From Sclerotiophoma versabilis (lineage: Eukaryota; Ascomycota; Dothideomycetes; Pleosporales; Didymellaceae): DNA of 64,000 nt. Shown here in pieces: positions 1-11,338 of this stretch. The stretch spans positions 744,001 to 808,000 of the forward strand of contig JAAROD010000015.1 in NCBI GenBank assembly GCA_012274445.1, given 5' to 3'. The notes under the pieces were generated by a model. It saw nothing but the letters and a program-made list of their open reading frames with translations, was not told where the DNA came from and made no database searches. The position numbers were made by a program, and so were the translations under genes. Numbering within the stretch: position 1 is the first letter of the stretch; each line of letters opens with the position of its first letter.

Positions 1-1033
1 GGTGTTCAGGAAAAACTGCATGTACTCGTGAGCATCCTGCTGCTGGTAGCCAGCGAGTGCCTGATGATGAATGTCAGCTCTGCCTTGACCGGGATTGTAT
101 GCATGGCAGTCCTACCTCTCCAGCCAGCCAGCTGCCCATGAGCATGCTGACAGCGCCATAACCTTCGGTCTTCTCAGCTGAATGGAATTCAACAATCATC
201 TCGTCCAGCGCACAGCTCACGCACGACTCCCTTTCACAGTCGGCTGTCTTGTGTCCTTCTGAGAGAAAGAAGTTTCTTATGAAAGGGTTGTGTACGATGG
301 TCTGTAAAATCACACTCATGAAGCAGGTCTGCCCCATGTTGTAGAGCCCGCGCAGGCCAGTCGCTCGACAGGGAAGGAACGTGGAGTTGGTGACAATAAG
401 CTTATCATCTTCGGCGGTCAGGGCGTCTTCGTACTTTCGTTTCTTGCCTGCTTATGATCAGCGATATCGCCATGATAGCTTCATTTGTGCCTCCGACCTT
501 TGAGCAACCTTCTTATCTCGAGCTCGGGGTCGTAGATGAAGTCCTGGCAATTGCCACAGTATACATTCCCGTCTCGCGACTCTACCGCTACGTGTTGTCA
601 GCCAAAGCTTGCAGGGTATGTGTCCCGTTGCAACGCACAGAAGCAGTGGCTCTTGGTATCGAAGTGCTGATCCCGTTGCTCGTCCGTCATGATGTTCGGG
701 CACTGTAGGCAGAGGTAGAGCGGTCGGAGAGAGACGACAGGTTGGCTATTCGAGTCGACATATGTCTGCGCTATTATGCTCGGTTTATCATGTATGAGTT
801 GGAGGATTGATCGATAGTGCTGTAGGGTCTGCTTGCGCGCATTCTCGAACATCTCGCCCATGTGTTCTGCACCACACCAACATTAGCTGAGCTTCTTCGT
901 CCGCTTCGAGCTACTTACCACAGCCGTACACAATATGTGCCATCTGACTGCTCGGCACAATGTTGCCTTTTGCATTCTTGATCACCTTGGCCGAGGCCAG
1001 CGAGGCCGCCTTAGAGCCAGCCGCTGCGTCCAT
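1..1033 (-). CDS. UBP8: Ubiquitin carboxyl-terminal hydrolase, Ubp8/USP22 type (3' part beyond window)
   Basis: Probable deubiquitinase of the SAGA co-activator, which removes ubiquitin from histone H2B in the nucleus. I read exons 1033-919, 866-639, 587-498, 447 to about 110, and then about 60 to beyond base 1. An N-terminal ZnF-UBP domain is visible: Cys/His residues in YGCEHM, LCLQC, KSHCF and YCGNC. The peptidase follows, with the catalytic Cys box (NMGQTCFMS) near 320 and the QQQDAHEYM block at the window edge. The His box lies outside the window. The start at 1033 (MDAAAGSK) is the only ATG in frame with the finger. The order of zinc finger then USP domain, with a short linker (KGKKRKYEDAL), is typical of Ubp8. 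Family assignment is strong; the SAGA role is inferred from the family. Confidence 0.85.
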
Positions 1034-1431
1034 GGTGCTGATTGGGGGTATGATTATGTGAGTTAATGTGCGTTCACATGGTGGTGTACAGCTGCGAAAA
1101 CGTTTCCCCAAGGCTCAACCACGGTCGAGGCTGTCGCGCTCCGCGGTTGCGCTCACGCGGCGATAACTCTGGGGAGAGCGGACCTGCATGAAGCCAATGA
1201 GTAGCGGATCTGCGCCCCACAATTCCCAATCGTATTTGAGCGCGACCGGTATGTGCAGGGTTTACCTGCTTATTCAACAGTGTTGACACATTGCCGAAAA
1301 TTCCATCAGGTCGCTTGCAATTATTTAGGATTATAACGATGAGTTAAGCGAAGGTAGACCAGTATCAGTACCAAATTAATTTTGACATCATATTATTTTT
1401 AACTTTTCGACAATTCAACAATCAGCACAAT

Positions 1432-1530
1432 GACAGCGTGCCAGAGTGGTTAATGGGTATGACTCGAACGAGTTCATCTACTAGATATCATATGGCTTCG
1501 GCCGCGCAGGTTCGAATCCTGCCGCTGTCG
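1432..1530 (+). tRNA. tRNA-Ser(CGA) with an 18-nt intron
   Basis: Acceptor stem 1432-1438 (GACAGCG) pairs with 1523-1529 (CGCTGTC), and base 1530 is the discriminator G. The anticodon stem TATGA (1458-1462) pairs with TCATA (1488-1492). The anticodon CGA is at 1465-1467. An intron at about 1469-1486 interrupts the anticodon loop after position 37. The long variable arm GGC-TTCG-GCC fits a class II serine tRNA. The T arm is GCAGG-TTCGAAT-CCTGC. A TTTTT run at 1537-1541 is a likely Pol III terminator. Confidence 0.95.
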
Positions 1531-1536
1531 CTAATA

Positions 1537-1541
1537 TTTTT
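1537..1541 (+). terminator. Pol III terminator of tRNA-Ser
   Basis: Five T residues start seven bases after the tRNA 3' end, the usual RNA polymerase III stop signal. Confidence 0.7.
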
Positions 1542-1623
1542 GCGCATCCCTCAATAAGGAAACTTGTATGCTCGAGATCTCCGCACTGACTGCAGTGTGA
1601 TCTTTTTGCTTTTTGCTAATTTC

Positions 1624-1835
1624 AAACGGGTCGTGCAGGTTCCTGTACGTGCCTCTTGTCCCCTTGCAAGTCGACGATCGGGGCCATAAAGCGTTCAAAG
1701 ACGTCCATAAGACAGAAGCCGAGCTGCTGTCCATGGTTGAATGTCGCAAACTGAGCCTGCGGTAGTAGGGTGGATGCAAAAGCTTCGCCGTCATAGGCAT
1801 CACAATGGCATGCGAAAGTGCATGTTCAGGTAAGA
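1624..1835 (-). pseudogene. Possible gene remnant beside the tRNA
   Basis: One minus-strand frame that lacks an ATG reads for about 60 codons with protein-like composition (for example ATFNHGQQLGF, then MDVFERFMAPIVDLQGD). It ends at a stop near 1624. Upstream it is closed by a TGA, and I found no convincing exon to supply a start. It could be the last exon of an unrecognised gene or a fragment stranded next to the tRNA. I cannot name a family. Confidence 0.25.
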
Positions 1836-1969
1836 GATTGTCTGAAATTCGTAATGCCGTAGCAGCAATAGCTAATCGTACAAGGGCGATGCTTGAAGAT
1901 GCACCAAGCCCAAGGTATCAAAGGTCGCTCGTATTAAGTGTCATGGCCCATCCTTAACAGTACAAGTTC

Positions 1970-2412
1970 TTACAACTTCTTGTTGATCTCGCCCTCGACC
2001 TGACCAGCCTTCTTGCTGGCCTCGCCCTGGAGCTCAGCAGCCTTGCCCTTGGCCTGACCGAGCGCCTCGTTGGCCTGGCCCTTAGCCTCGGATGTGCTGT
2101 TGGGGGTGGCCTCCTTCACGGCCTCTGCAACTTGCTCTGTTAAGATCGTTAGAGATGTTTTTGGTGAGATGAGATGCCGGAACACATGATGCTTTATGTT
2201 CGAGATTGAATGAACAGTTGTATCAGGTAAGGCCTGCCTTATCTTCTAGGGCACAGCTACTTACCACCCTTCTCAATGCCCTTCACAGCGGCACCGGAAA
2301 TTGTCCTGTCGACAGCCTTGGCAGCGTCCTTGATGGTCTCGACGGGGCCCTTGCGAGCGATGGGAGTGGTGGAGAATAGGCGAGCCTGGCGGGCGATCTG
2401 GGAGCGAAACAT
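1970..2412 (-). CDS. Small LEA-like protein, probably mitochondrial
   Basis: Two exons, 2412-2265 and 2136-1970, encode 104 aa. The intron has GTAAGT and AACAG ends. The N-terminus (MFRSQIARQARLFSTTPIAR) is rich in Arg and Ser with no acidic residues, as in mitochondrial presequences; RLFSTTP resembles a processing region. The C-terminal half is a run of Ala/Lys/Glu/Gly 11-mer-like repeats (EALGQAKGKAAELQGEASKKAG), as in LEA/CsbD-like hydrophilic helices. Such proteins are linked to stress and desiccation protection, but the function here is inferred from composition only. The start at 2412 gives the presequence and is the first ATG in frame. Confidence 0.75.
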
Positions 2413-2979
2413 TGTGATATGTGGTGTAGTTGTTGGTTATTTGGTGGTGGAAGTTGTGGGGTTGATAGAGACGGTGTCAATTGCAGTTGAAGCTATTGTA
2501 TGATATGTATTTGCAGGAGCGCGACCGAGAGTTTAAATGGAAGTCGCATTTCAACAGCTTGTGGCAGGTGCAATGCATCATGCAGACGTCATACCACATA
2601 GCTCAAAGACTCTAACCAGATTGGGGCAGCTTCGAAGTTAAAGTGGAAAAACACTGGATCTGGATCGCGACATCGCGGTTTCGAGAGGTTGCACATGCAG
2701 CAAATCTAGGTTGAGGTCGTTTCTTCCAGAGAAGAGGATTTTGTAATCGCAACTTCCGGATCTCGCTCATGAGAGTCCAGCGCGTTTCAGAAGCCCAAAC
2801 TTCCCAGATAGACCATACCTCCTGAACTTCATTCCTCACTCAGCCTCCCACAATAAAGCACCTCGAAAGTCACCTTGCGCTCTGGGAACGGGAAGCTTCT
2901 ATTTGAGGTCATACACTCATTACATTAGACATCTATGATCATATCGTTGGCGCTATCTGCTATCCAAGACTTCAACCAT

Positions 2980-4753
2980 CTAGGAAACCAAAGCTAACTG
3001 CCACCAGTCACAGCGCTTGTTCGCATTGGAGTCGCGGATCTCGTCAATGCCAGTAATGTTGAGCCTCAAAACGCTCGCGTTTTCTCCGTACATGTCGAAT
3101 TTGGTGATGCCAGGTGCCTCAGGCGCACCCTCCTCGGCGAAGCTTGTAATAAACTCCTGCAGCGCAATCGCAACCGTGCTGTTCGTCACACCAGTAGGCA
3201 AAAGGCTAGTTGCACCGCCAGTGAAGTAAGTGTAGGCTATGTCGAAACCATGGAAGGCGGGTGGTACAGCGAACAGATACGAGTAGGTCTCGTTATTGTA
3301 GGCCTTGGACAGGTAGTAGGTGTTGCAGGTGAAGACGCCTTCGCTGATGATCAGAGCAGCGCGTGCATACTGAGAGGTGTACGGGTACGAGCCATCGAAG
3401 ACAGACGGGTAGAGGACATTGGTGATGTAGTCGACCGACGAATTGGGCATGTGTGGATATGCGGTGTTCAGCTGCCTGCGCAGCGCAGCGTCCGATTGGA
3501 TTGAGGGCGCGGTAAACAAAGGTCCCTCGTTAGCGTTGTGGCCTACCATGACTTTCACGTCTTTGTCAAATCGGCCTTGAGCGAGCAGTTGTCCGGGCTG
3601 TTGAGGCACAAAGTTGCCATCGACGGTGGGACCATACGCAAATTGACCCCAGGGAGTGTCGTAAGCCACTTGCTGTGCGTTGGCACGCCTGATAGTCTCG
3701 TAGGGCAGAGCGCGAAGTTCGGCCAACGACGTAGTGTTGGTGAGGTTCAGGAACTTGCGGTAAGTGTCTTCCAACTGCACATTAGACTGTACTGGTTGCC
3801 ATCCGGGGCTCTGTGGGATTGCCTGCTGAAAGGGAGCCTTGCCCTTGAGACCTCCATACGCAGTGATTTGGTGCATAATACTGCCGCCACCAGCAGACTC
3901 ACCAAAGACTGTAACACGGTTCTTGTCGCCTCCGAACAGGTGAATGTGCTTTTGTACCCACTCAAGAGCGAAGCGCTGATCGTAGAGGCCGACGTTGGCG
4001 GTTCCTCCCTCAGCTTGGAACGATGGGCCGGCTTGCCATCCGAATGCACCAAGGCGGTAGTTCAAGGATACATAGATCACGTCGCCGTTCGAAGAGTTGC
4101 CAGAAGCAGCTAAGAGTCCAGCGGGGTTGTTGTTTTTGTTGCCGCCTAAGTAATTGTCAGTAATCATTGCTCATGAGCCGGGAGAACAATAAGGGCATAC
4201 CCGTGTAACCACCACCGTAGATCCAGACAAGCACTGGAGCACCGTATCCTTTTCCTGCCTTGGCCAGAACATCCTGCGGCACGAAAACATCCAAGAAAAG
4301 ACAATCCTCGGACTCGCGAGGGTCCGCTGCCGGGACTAAGCTGCTCGAGTTTGCGCCGGGTGGCGTGTAGTTTGTGCTGGTGTTGTACTGAGCACCGAGA
4401 ATAACGCTGGTCAGAAACGTTTGGGCCTGCGCAGTCCATGCTGGACCGGCTTGGGGACAGATTCTGTTCAGAGTGCCAGCATTGATCGATGACCTATTTT
4501 CTGCGGGTGCCTGAGGAGGAGCGAATCGCAGGTTACCGACCGGTGGAGCGGCATATCTGATATTTGAAAAGTTGTAGAAACCACCAGTGTTCTGTATGTG
4601 TGAGCATCTTGTCCTACACCATACAATACAGAGACCTACGTTGAAACCCGCGGCCTGGTAAATTTCATATCCAAGATCCACAACGGGAAGGGACGAAGAG
4701 TTCTGCGCAAACGCTGCGCCAAGCAAGGCTGCCGCACTGAACAGCTTCAGCAT
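2980..4753 (-). CDS. Secreted type-B carboxylesterase/lipase
   Basis: Three exons, 4753-4640, 4591-4201 and 4145-2980, encode 556 aa, the usual length for fungal type-B carboxylesterases. A signal peptide (MLKLFSAAALLGAAFAQ) starts the protein. Family landmarks follow in order: RYAAPPVGNLRF, the EDCLFLDVF block, the oxyanion-hole region WIYGGGYTG, and the nucleophile elbow FGESAGGGS with the catalytic Ser. The PAFHGFDIAY segment near the C-terminus supplies the likely catalytic His. Many NxS/T sites suit a secreted glycoprotein. It should hydrolyse carboxylic esters outside the cell; the substrate cannot be read from the sequence. No cluster partners are adjacent. Confidence 0.92.
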
Positions 4754-5982
4754 TTTGTCGACGAACTGATAAGAGTTGGATTGTGAGATGCACGATCAGG
4801 CGGCTCCAAGCTCTTTAACCACAACAGATCCTGACGTTGACAGCACGCAGTTCCCACAATCACGCAAAGGTACCCTAGCCACCAGGTACGGGCCCACCTT
4901 CATATACCGGTCCTTCATCAGCCCCACGCCCCAGTTTTTGGTTTTACCCATCAGCCGTGAGGGCCGTTCAAAGGCGCCAACGGTCAGTCTAAGCCTTTCA
5001 GTCATTGTCCGGCTAGTCTACACCCCAATTACGAATATGCCTCGTGGATCCCCGCCGCATACCAACAGTACAGGGTTGTTATGCGTACGTCACATCGCAG
5101 AAGCCTCGGCGAGGTGGTAGCCTGAGATTCGTCCATTGCGGACCGAGGCGACTCCTACGGTCGACGCGTGACTGTGAGCAACAAATAAGACGCACTAGGA
5201 CACGCGTTGGCGTTCAAGAGTATTGGTTTGACAAGATGTAGCTTGGTCTCACCGGTATAAATACTGGAATTGGAGAGGTGGTGAGCGAAATCTTGGTTGG
5301 CTGGATTGAGGCTGTGCAAGGATCTCCGCACCGAGGTTCTGGAATTCGCGGGGAAACTGTGAGCCGCACGCGACTTGTTTTGGTCGCCCTAATTACTTCG
5401 GCGTTCAGTGTATGGCAGTACGGCTTCGAGACATTATCGACAGCTGAATATTCTCGCTCTTTCAATGATAATCCCTTTTGCTAATGCGCGCAGCATGTCT
5501 GCGCCTATTCCTGGACTTAGAAAGCCGACCTTGACCCTCGAGTCCTCCTCACCTCTATAAGCGTGGAAGATGCTCCTAACTTAGCGCTCGAGCGCGTTGT
5601 ATGGTACCGGGATCGATTTGTGTAAGATCCCTGCTGTTGTTTCCACCATGGCACGGGTGCCTGTCACTTGTCGCCGAGACTTGGCGATCTGCGGACATCA
5701 ACGCCCTTGCAGCTTACCCAACTACTGCGTGGGGTTTTACACACTTTCACAAAACGAACATGAGCCGGCTAGTTGCATCTCGTTCGTAAGCCTTCACCCT
5801 CAATTCCTTTCATCAGATTGCAAAGCCTTTTGCAGATATAGACCGGGAGCGGAACGCTCAGTTTATGTTCAAGAATGGCTCAGATTTGCAAGCTAATTTT
5901 GTGGTTGGCCGGCAGATCCTGATTGACCAATCTCTTTCTCACCGCCCGATGGTGGTCTTCGATTATCCACGACTATCTCCAC
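4754..5982. other. Intergenic, no gene seen
   Basis: About 1.2 kb between the esterase start and the next gene's stop. Only short overlapping frames of low protein quality are present. It must hold the esterase promoter, but I see no distinct site to name. Confidence 0.5.
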
Positions 5983-6706
5983 TCACGCCTCAAATCGCTT
6001 GAAAGCTACATGATGCATCTTGATCTTCTCCGCACCCTCTCTCAGATTTCCAACAATCTTGGGAAAGTCCTCATTCTTCCTGAACTCCATGTGGCTATCA
6101 ACACTCGGCCAGCCGATGAAAGCACCGAAGAACTTCTTCTCGTCCTCTTCTCCGTCAACCTTGTGCGTCTCGACGCCCCATCCACCGACTAATCCTGTGA
6201 TGCCTGAGCCTTGTACCTTCCCTGCGTTGGTCACATAGGCGGAGAAGCTCTTGTCATAAGTAGCCTCATCAAATGCGGGATCGAGGTACAAAGAGATGCA
6301 TTCAGTCACTGGGGCATCGAAGGGAAGTGTTCCAGATTCCTGGGACGGGACTGGAAGCTTGATATGGAATAGATGCGGCGAACCATCCAGAATAGGGGCT
6401 AGACGGTCTAGGAACGGCCCGTATGCATCTGAGGCAATGAATGCCTTGTGTGCATCGAGAGACACCCAATCTGTGAAAATTGAGTAACGATATTATTGTC
6501 GCATACATATGGTAGGAGGTATTACCAATGGCCATCTGGGCAATACTTGGATTTTCGACCTGCGTACCCCATGATAGACGCTTGAAGCCCTTCTGGCTCG
6601 CAATCGTTTTTAGCGTATCGTTCCAAATCGTCTTGCCGTCGCCGGATTCCAGATCAACATCTTTCTTGATAGGCGCGTACGCAATCTCGGTGACAGGCTC
6701 AGACAT
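5983..6706 (-). CDS. Dimeric alpha-beta-barrel (ABM-type) domain protein
   Basis: Exons 6706-6526 and 6470-5983 encode 222 aa, joined by a GTAATA...CACAG intron inside a codon (AI-D-WVSLDAH). The layout suggests two ferredoxin-like halves. The first has SWGTQVENPSIAQM and DWVSLDAHKAF; the second has GWGVETHKVDG, FFGAFIGWPSVDSHMEF and a terminal MHHVAFKRFE strand. This resembles fungal antibiotic-biosynthesis-monooxygenase/stress-response barrel proteins, whose activities vary from oxygenase to non-enzymatic. The start at 6706 (MSEPVTEIAY) is the first true ATG in frame. I cannot assign a substrate. Confidence 0.75.
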
Positions 6707-8136
6707 CTCGGACTGCGAAATGTTCAGAAGACTTGGCAAAAAATATAAAATAAGTGCTCAGCCAGAAGAAAGGGGTTGAGCTATTTGATCAGTAGAGTGT
6801 TATGGAGCGAGTGTTTATATGCTCGCAGCTACCCCTCCTTGTGACTGCTGTTGTACGAAGTAGGAAAGTGGGGTAGGTGAGCTGACAGGCGTAGTTTCTC
6901 CTTCTGTCTCTTATACTTAGGCTCTCTCCACCGAGCTTGCTGATGCAGCCTGATGTGGACATTCAGGGCAGGTGAACTAGTTCCACATTGGGAGAACATC
7001 AGACTTGCACACGGTATTGCAACATTGAACAGTCAGTCAGGGCGATGTCCTTCGCCGCCTCCTTTTTGGTACCAGATAACCTTTTGAATCCAGAAACTAT
7101 AGACCTGAGGCGTTTAACTACATATGCCATCCTTTCCAGGGGATGTATAGAAGAAAAGAAGAAAATACATTGCGATATGGCTTGTAAAGAGTCGGGGTAC
7201 TGTTGCCCTTCAGTCTGCGACTGCACCGCCGCTGCAAGCTTGCAAACATCAGCCTCACTGTGCCCAGCTGCACTTGGCCTGGTCCATATATCGCCGCTGA
7301 CCACCTCTGCCCAGCCCTTGCTCATCAAGTTCTGCTATGCCCGCTTGGAAGGGTGCAGGTAATGTCTCTATTGCAACTTTTCACAAGTGCCAGTCACAGC
7401 GTAAAGGTCCACGAGGAACCTGCGGAGACCGGGTCCATGTATGCTTTTGTAGACGTGGTCGTAAACATCGACTGCAAAGTTATGCTCAAAAGCTGCTTCG
7501 CCTAGTTCACAACCTACGATCCAGAGGGAGTTCTTGTCTTGGACAATATTGCCAGCACGATGCGCTTCAATGAGTCGGATGCAGCGTGCAACATCCGTCT
7601 GATCTGCGTTGTGATTGGGAAGACAATTCTTCCGGATCACTATCCGCTAAATCGCTCACAATTTCACCGTCGGGCTCTTTATCGGGCCTGAGTAAGGACT
7701 TTCTGGAGACCGAAGGGTCGAAGCTGGCCGATTTATCGCGAAGAGAGGTAGGACCAGAAAATTTCACGTGATGAAGCGTACCCATGAGAGAAGTTATTGT
7801 TTCTTCCTTGAAGTCAGCAAACATTGTTGAATATGTGCAGGTGCAGCCGAAGTCAGATCGGAGCACTCCAAAGCCCAGGAACGCACGCTAAGGAAGCGCA
7901 GCCGCCGTACCATAATTTGGAAGAACTGGCTGATTGCGATTAGGTGCCAAAAAAGCACGTCCTTGGGGGTTCGTAAGAATCGATAGGCTATCCCATGCCC
8001 GGAGCTTGGAGTACGTCATGCAGTCCCGGACTTAAGGTTCCGGACCTGCGTAAGAAGCGGTACTTAGCTGTCGTAGAATCCGAATAAAAGCTGACTTCTT
8101 ACAACTGAAGCTAGCAAGCAGATCAATACCTACAAC
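6707..8136. other. Intergenic, mostly without recognisable genes
   Basis: About 1.4 kb. Apart from the possible remnant at 7368-7828 described separately, I see only short frames. The last part must contain the promoter of the PEBP-like gene. Confidence 0.5.
7368..7828 (-). pseudogene. Possible diverged gene fragment, weakly BTB-protein-like
   Basis: Two consecutive minus-strand frames look protein-like. One starts MFADFKEETITSLMG near 7828. The other, ending at 7368, reads LWIVGCELGEAAFEHNF and then VYDHVYKSIHGPGLRRFLVDLY. The second half recalls the region after the BTB fold in fungal BTB proteins (compare the true BTB gene at 15716-16640), but similarity is by eye only. The two frames need an intron or a frameshift to join; a GTGAGC donor lies between them. 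I treat it as a remnant or a poorly resolved small gene. Confidence 0.25.
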
Positions 8137-8942
8137 ATGTTTGGTAAAACTGCTCTGACTATCGCTGCTGCGTTGGGCGTTGTAATTGCGCAGACAGGAC
8201 CGGGCTTCCCTGTACCTGCCAGCCAGGGCCTCGTCGTGAGCTTTGGCAACAACACTGTCTCGCCTGCTGGAGAGCTGATCCCTCGCCCTGGTATGTCAAG
8301 CTACACAGCCTCCGAAGATACTCCCTGATTTGTAACGTAGAGACCGCAAACCCTCCCAACATCAGTACGCCAGTATGGTTTGCATCATCAGATGCAAACG
8401 ATTCAACTCCACCCGCTGGTGTCCTCCTTATCGTGGACCTTGACGTCCCACGAAACGGTTCCCGAGTCCAGCTTGTGCACTGGGTTGCCACGAACGTAAC
8501 TCTCGGACCTCGCACCTCTGCCTCGAACTCGACACCGCTCGTCATCCCCAACGGGCCCGTACCTTACCTGCAACCCTCCCCTCCCGTGGGCGATGTACCG
8601 CACTCATACAACGTTGTGGTATTCCAGCAGCCTGCCAACTTTTCGATCCCTGCACAGTACAGCAACCTCACGAACAACCGTTTCCCCTTCAATGTTAGCC
8701 AATTCGTTCGCGATACTGGCCTGGGCCAACCGCTGGCTGGCAGCTACTTCCGGGTGCAGAACTTGACCGGCACGGCCACGACTACCTTTCCGCCAGCAAG
8801 GTCTCCTACATCGACAAGTGCTGGTAACGGAAGCTCGCTGCTGCCGTTCTCTGGTGATGCGGCACATCTGAGGGGTGAGAGGGCCTTGTGGGTCGGTGCA
8901 TCGACTGCACTGATTGCTGGATTCGCTGCTATCATTTTGTAA
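8137..8942 (+). CDS. Secreted PEBP-like protein with GPI-type C-terminus
   Basis: Exons 8137-8290 and 8341-8942 encode 251 aa, joined at PRP-ETANPP. A signal peptide (MFGKTALTIAAALGVVIAQ) is followed by a phosphatidylethanolamine-binding-protein fold. The key blocks are VDLDVPRNGSR with VHWVATN, and PPVGDVPHSYNVVVFQQP, which matches the GDxPHRY element of the ligand pocket. The C-terminus is Ser/Thr-rich, then a hydrophobic end (LWVGASTALIAGFAAIIL), as in GPI-anchored wall proteins. PEBP proteins bind anionic ligands and may act in signalling or protease inhibition; a role at the cell surface is inferred here. The divergence from the canonical DPDAP motif (DLDVP) is normal for secreted fungal members. 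Confidence 0.85.
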
Positions 8943-9417
8943 GAGTCCGTACGTACGTAGAGACAGTATCATGGTGCAGACAATACGAAGCAACAATATT
9001 TGATTAAGAGATGAATGTTCCCCACGTGCGTCTGATGTCATTGGTTAAGTCGCTAGCGGTTAAGATCGCGACATGCCGGGATCGCTACGTAGGGCGCTCT
9101 TCCTTGGCGGGGGTGGTGGGGTAATAAGTGAGAGTCAACGCGAGTAGCAAACAGCAATTGCGCGTTAAGAGATGAATGTGTGTGCCTCCCGGGTAGATAG
9201 CTATAGAGAGAATGAGTAAATGAACCGCTCTTGTTTAAGCTACAACAACCCCCAACTCACTCCATGGACGTTTGCGTCGCAACTCCTCTTTAACGCGCAA
9301 ATCTTCTGATTGGGCCAACTAACTAAAGAAAAGTTGCAGGCGGCCTAGTCCGTTATATCTCCACGGCCGCCGCACCCATTCACCTCCTGTCTCTCGTCAC
9401 ATCCTCTTCTACCGAAC

Positions 9418-10898
9418 ATGTCTACGACGGTCGTCCTCGGTGCCCAATGGGGCGACGAAGGCAAGGGAAAGCTCGCCGACATCCTCGCCAACGAATCGCA
9501 ACTATGCTGCCGCGCTCAGGGTGGTAATAACGCCGGTCACACTATTGTCGCCAATGGGGTCACATACGATTTCCACATCCTTCCCTCCGGTCTCGTCAAC
9601 CCGAACTGCATCAACGTTATCGGTAGCGGTTGCGTCGTCCACGTGCCCAGCTTCTTCAAGGAATTGGATGCATTGGACAAGCACGGTCTGGACACCAAAG
9701 ACAGGATATACATCTCTGATAGGGCACACGTTGTCTTCGATGTCCACCAGCTGGTGGATGGTCTTGAGGAGGTTGAGCTCGGTGGAGGAAACATTGGTGC
9801 GGACCCTGCATGAAAAACCAGGGAGAAGTGCTGACAGTTTACTTTCAGGTACTACCAGGAAGGGCATTGGTCAGTATTGAATGGCTAGTATCTCAGTCAC
9901 TTAAGTCACTGACATGTTCCAGGCCCAGCGTACAGCTCCAAGATGACCAGGAGTGGTCTCCGCATGTGCGATCTGTTCGACGAGGAGGTCTTCGAGAAGA
10001 AGCTTCGCCGAGTTGCAGCTGGCTACCAGAAGCGTTTCGGTGATCTGCTGAAGTACGATGTCGAGGAGGAGATTGCGAGGTACAAGGTAAGGATAACGCA
10101 CTTCGACATCAGTTTGGTAGCAGAGACTGACTTGAGCCTATAGGAACTTCGCCCGAAGATCGCTCCTTACGTCGTCGACCAGGTCCCGCTCCTTCAATCA
10201 GCGAAGGAGAAGAACGCAAAGATCCTGGTTGAGGGCGCCAATGCTCTCATGCTCGACATTGACTACGGCACATATCCCTTTGTAACATCCTCGAACACAG
10301 GTCTCGGAGGTGTCATCACAGGTCTTACTCTGGGATGGCGCTCAATTAAGGAAGTTATTGGTGTAGTAAAGGCATACACTACCCGTGTTGGATCGTAAGT
10401 TTGCCATGTTACCTGCTACATGAGGGGAAACTGATATGCTCCAGTGGCCCCTTCCCAACCGAGCAACTGAACGAAGTCGGCGAGAAGCTTCAAAAGATCG
10501 GCCACGAAGTCGGTGTTACAACCGGCCGCAAGCGCCGTTGTGGATGGCTCGATCTTGTTGTTCTTAAGCACTCGCACGCTTGCAACGACTACACCTCTCT
10601 TAACCTTACCAAGCTTGATGTCCTCGACGACTTTGATGAGCTCAAAATCGCAACATCATACTCGCATAAAGGTCAGAAGCTCGAGGGTTTCCCGTCGAAC
10701 CCTGATGTGCTGGCTGAGGTAGAGGTTTACTACGAGACTCTGCCTGGGTGGAAGAAGCCCACTACTGGTGCAAAGAGCTACTACGACCTGCCCAGCCAGG
10801 CGAGAGCCTACATCGAGTACATCGAGAAGTTCATCGATGTTAAGGTTAAATGGATTGGTGTTGGACCTGCGCGTGATCACATGGTCGTCAGATCGTGA
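9418..10898 (+). CDS. ADE12: Adenylosuccinate synthetase
   Basis: Catalyses GTP-dependent joining of IMP and aspartate, the first committed step from IMP to AMP, in the cytosol. Five exons, 9418-9796, 9849-9869, 9923-10086, 10144-10394 and 10445-10898, give exactly 422 aa, the normal family size. The N-terminal P-loop/catalytic block is VVLGAQWGDEGKGKL (catalytic Asp), followed by GGNNAGHT. Further landmarks are TTRKGIGPAYSSK, LVEGANALMLD, TSSNTGLGGV and the IMP/GTP-side TGRKRRCGW. The second exon is only 21 nt and carries TTRKGI of a conserved loop. The ATG at 9418 lies directly before the conserved N-terminus. No sign of damage. Confidence 0.97.
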
Positions 10899-11338
10899 TC
10901 CGTGAGATGGGACCACAGGCAGTAAGCCTATATCAATTTCCTCTATTTTCTGTGTATGTGCATTTACCAGACCGGGTTCAGGGTAACGGTTCGACACAAA
11001 ATACTCAAGTTATACAGTCTATAGAGCTTCTGGAACTATATAAGTACATAAAAACAGTTTCTGCACTGCGAGAGCGATCATGCATACACTCATACAAAAC
11101 TGTGATCGACATATCACACACCACCAAAAGTGGGGTGCAACCGCACTGAGCTACCCCGCTTTCGTCATCGAAGCAATGTAAATCATGGTGTGATTGGTCA
11201 TGTATATGGCGATGTGAAGCATGACGCATTGTTTATATAGTTGTCATTCTCCTTACTAGAATTCCAGGCAGTTCCCAACCAGAAAGCCTAGAAGCGACTC
11301 AAGCACTCCACAACCGTAGAGAATTAAGTTTGGCAATC

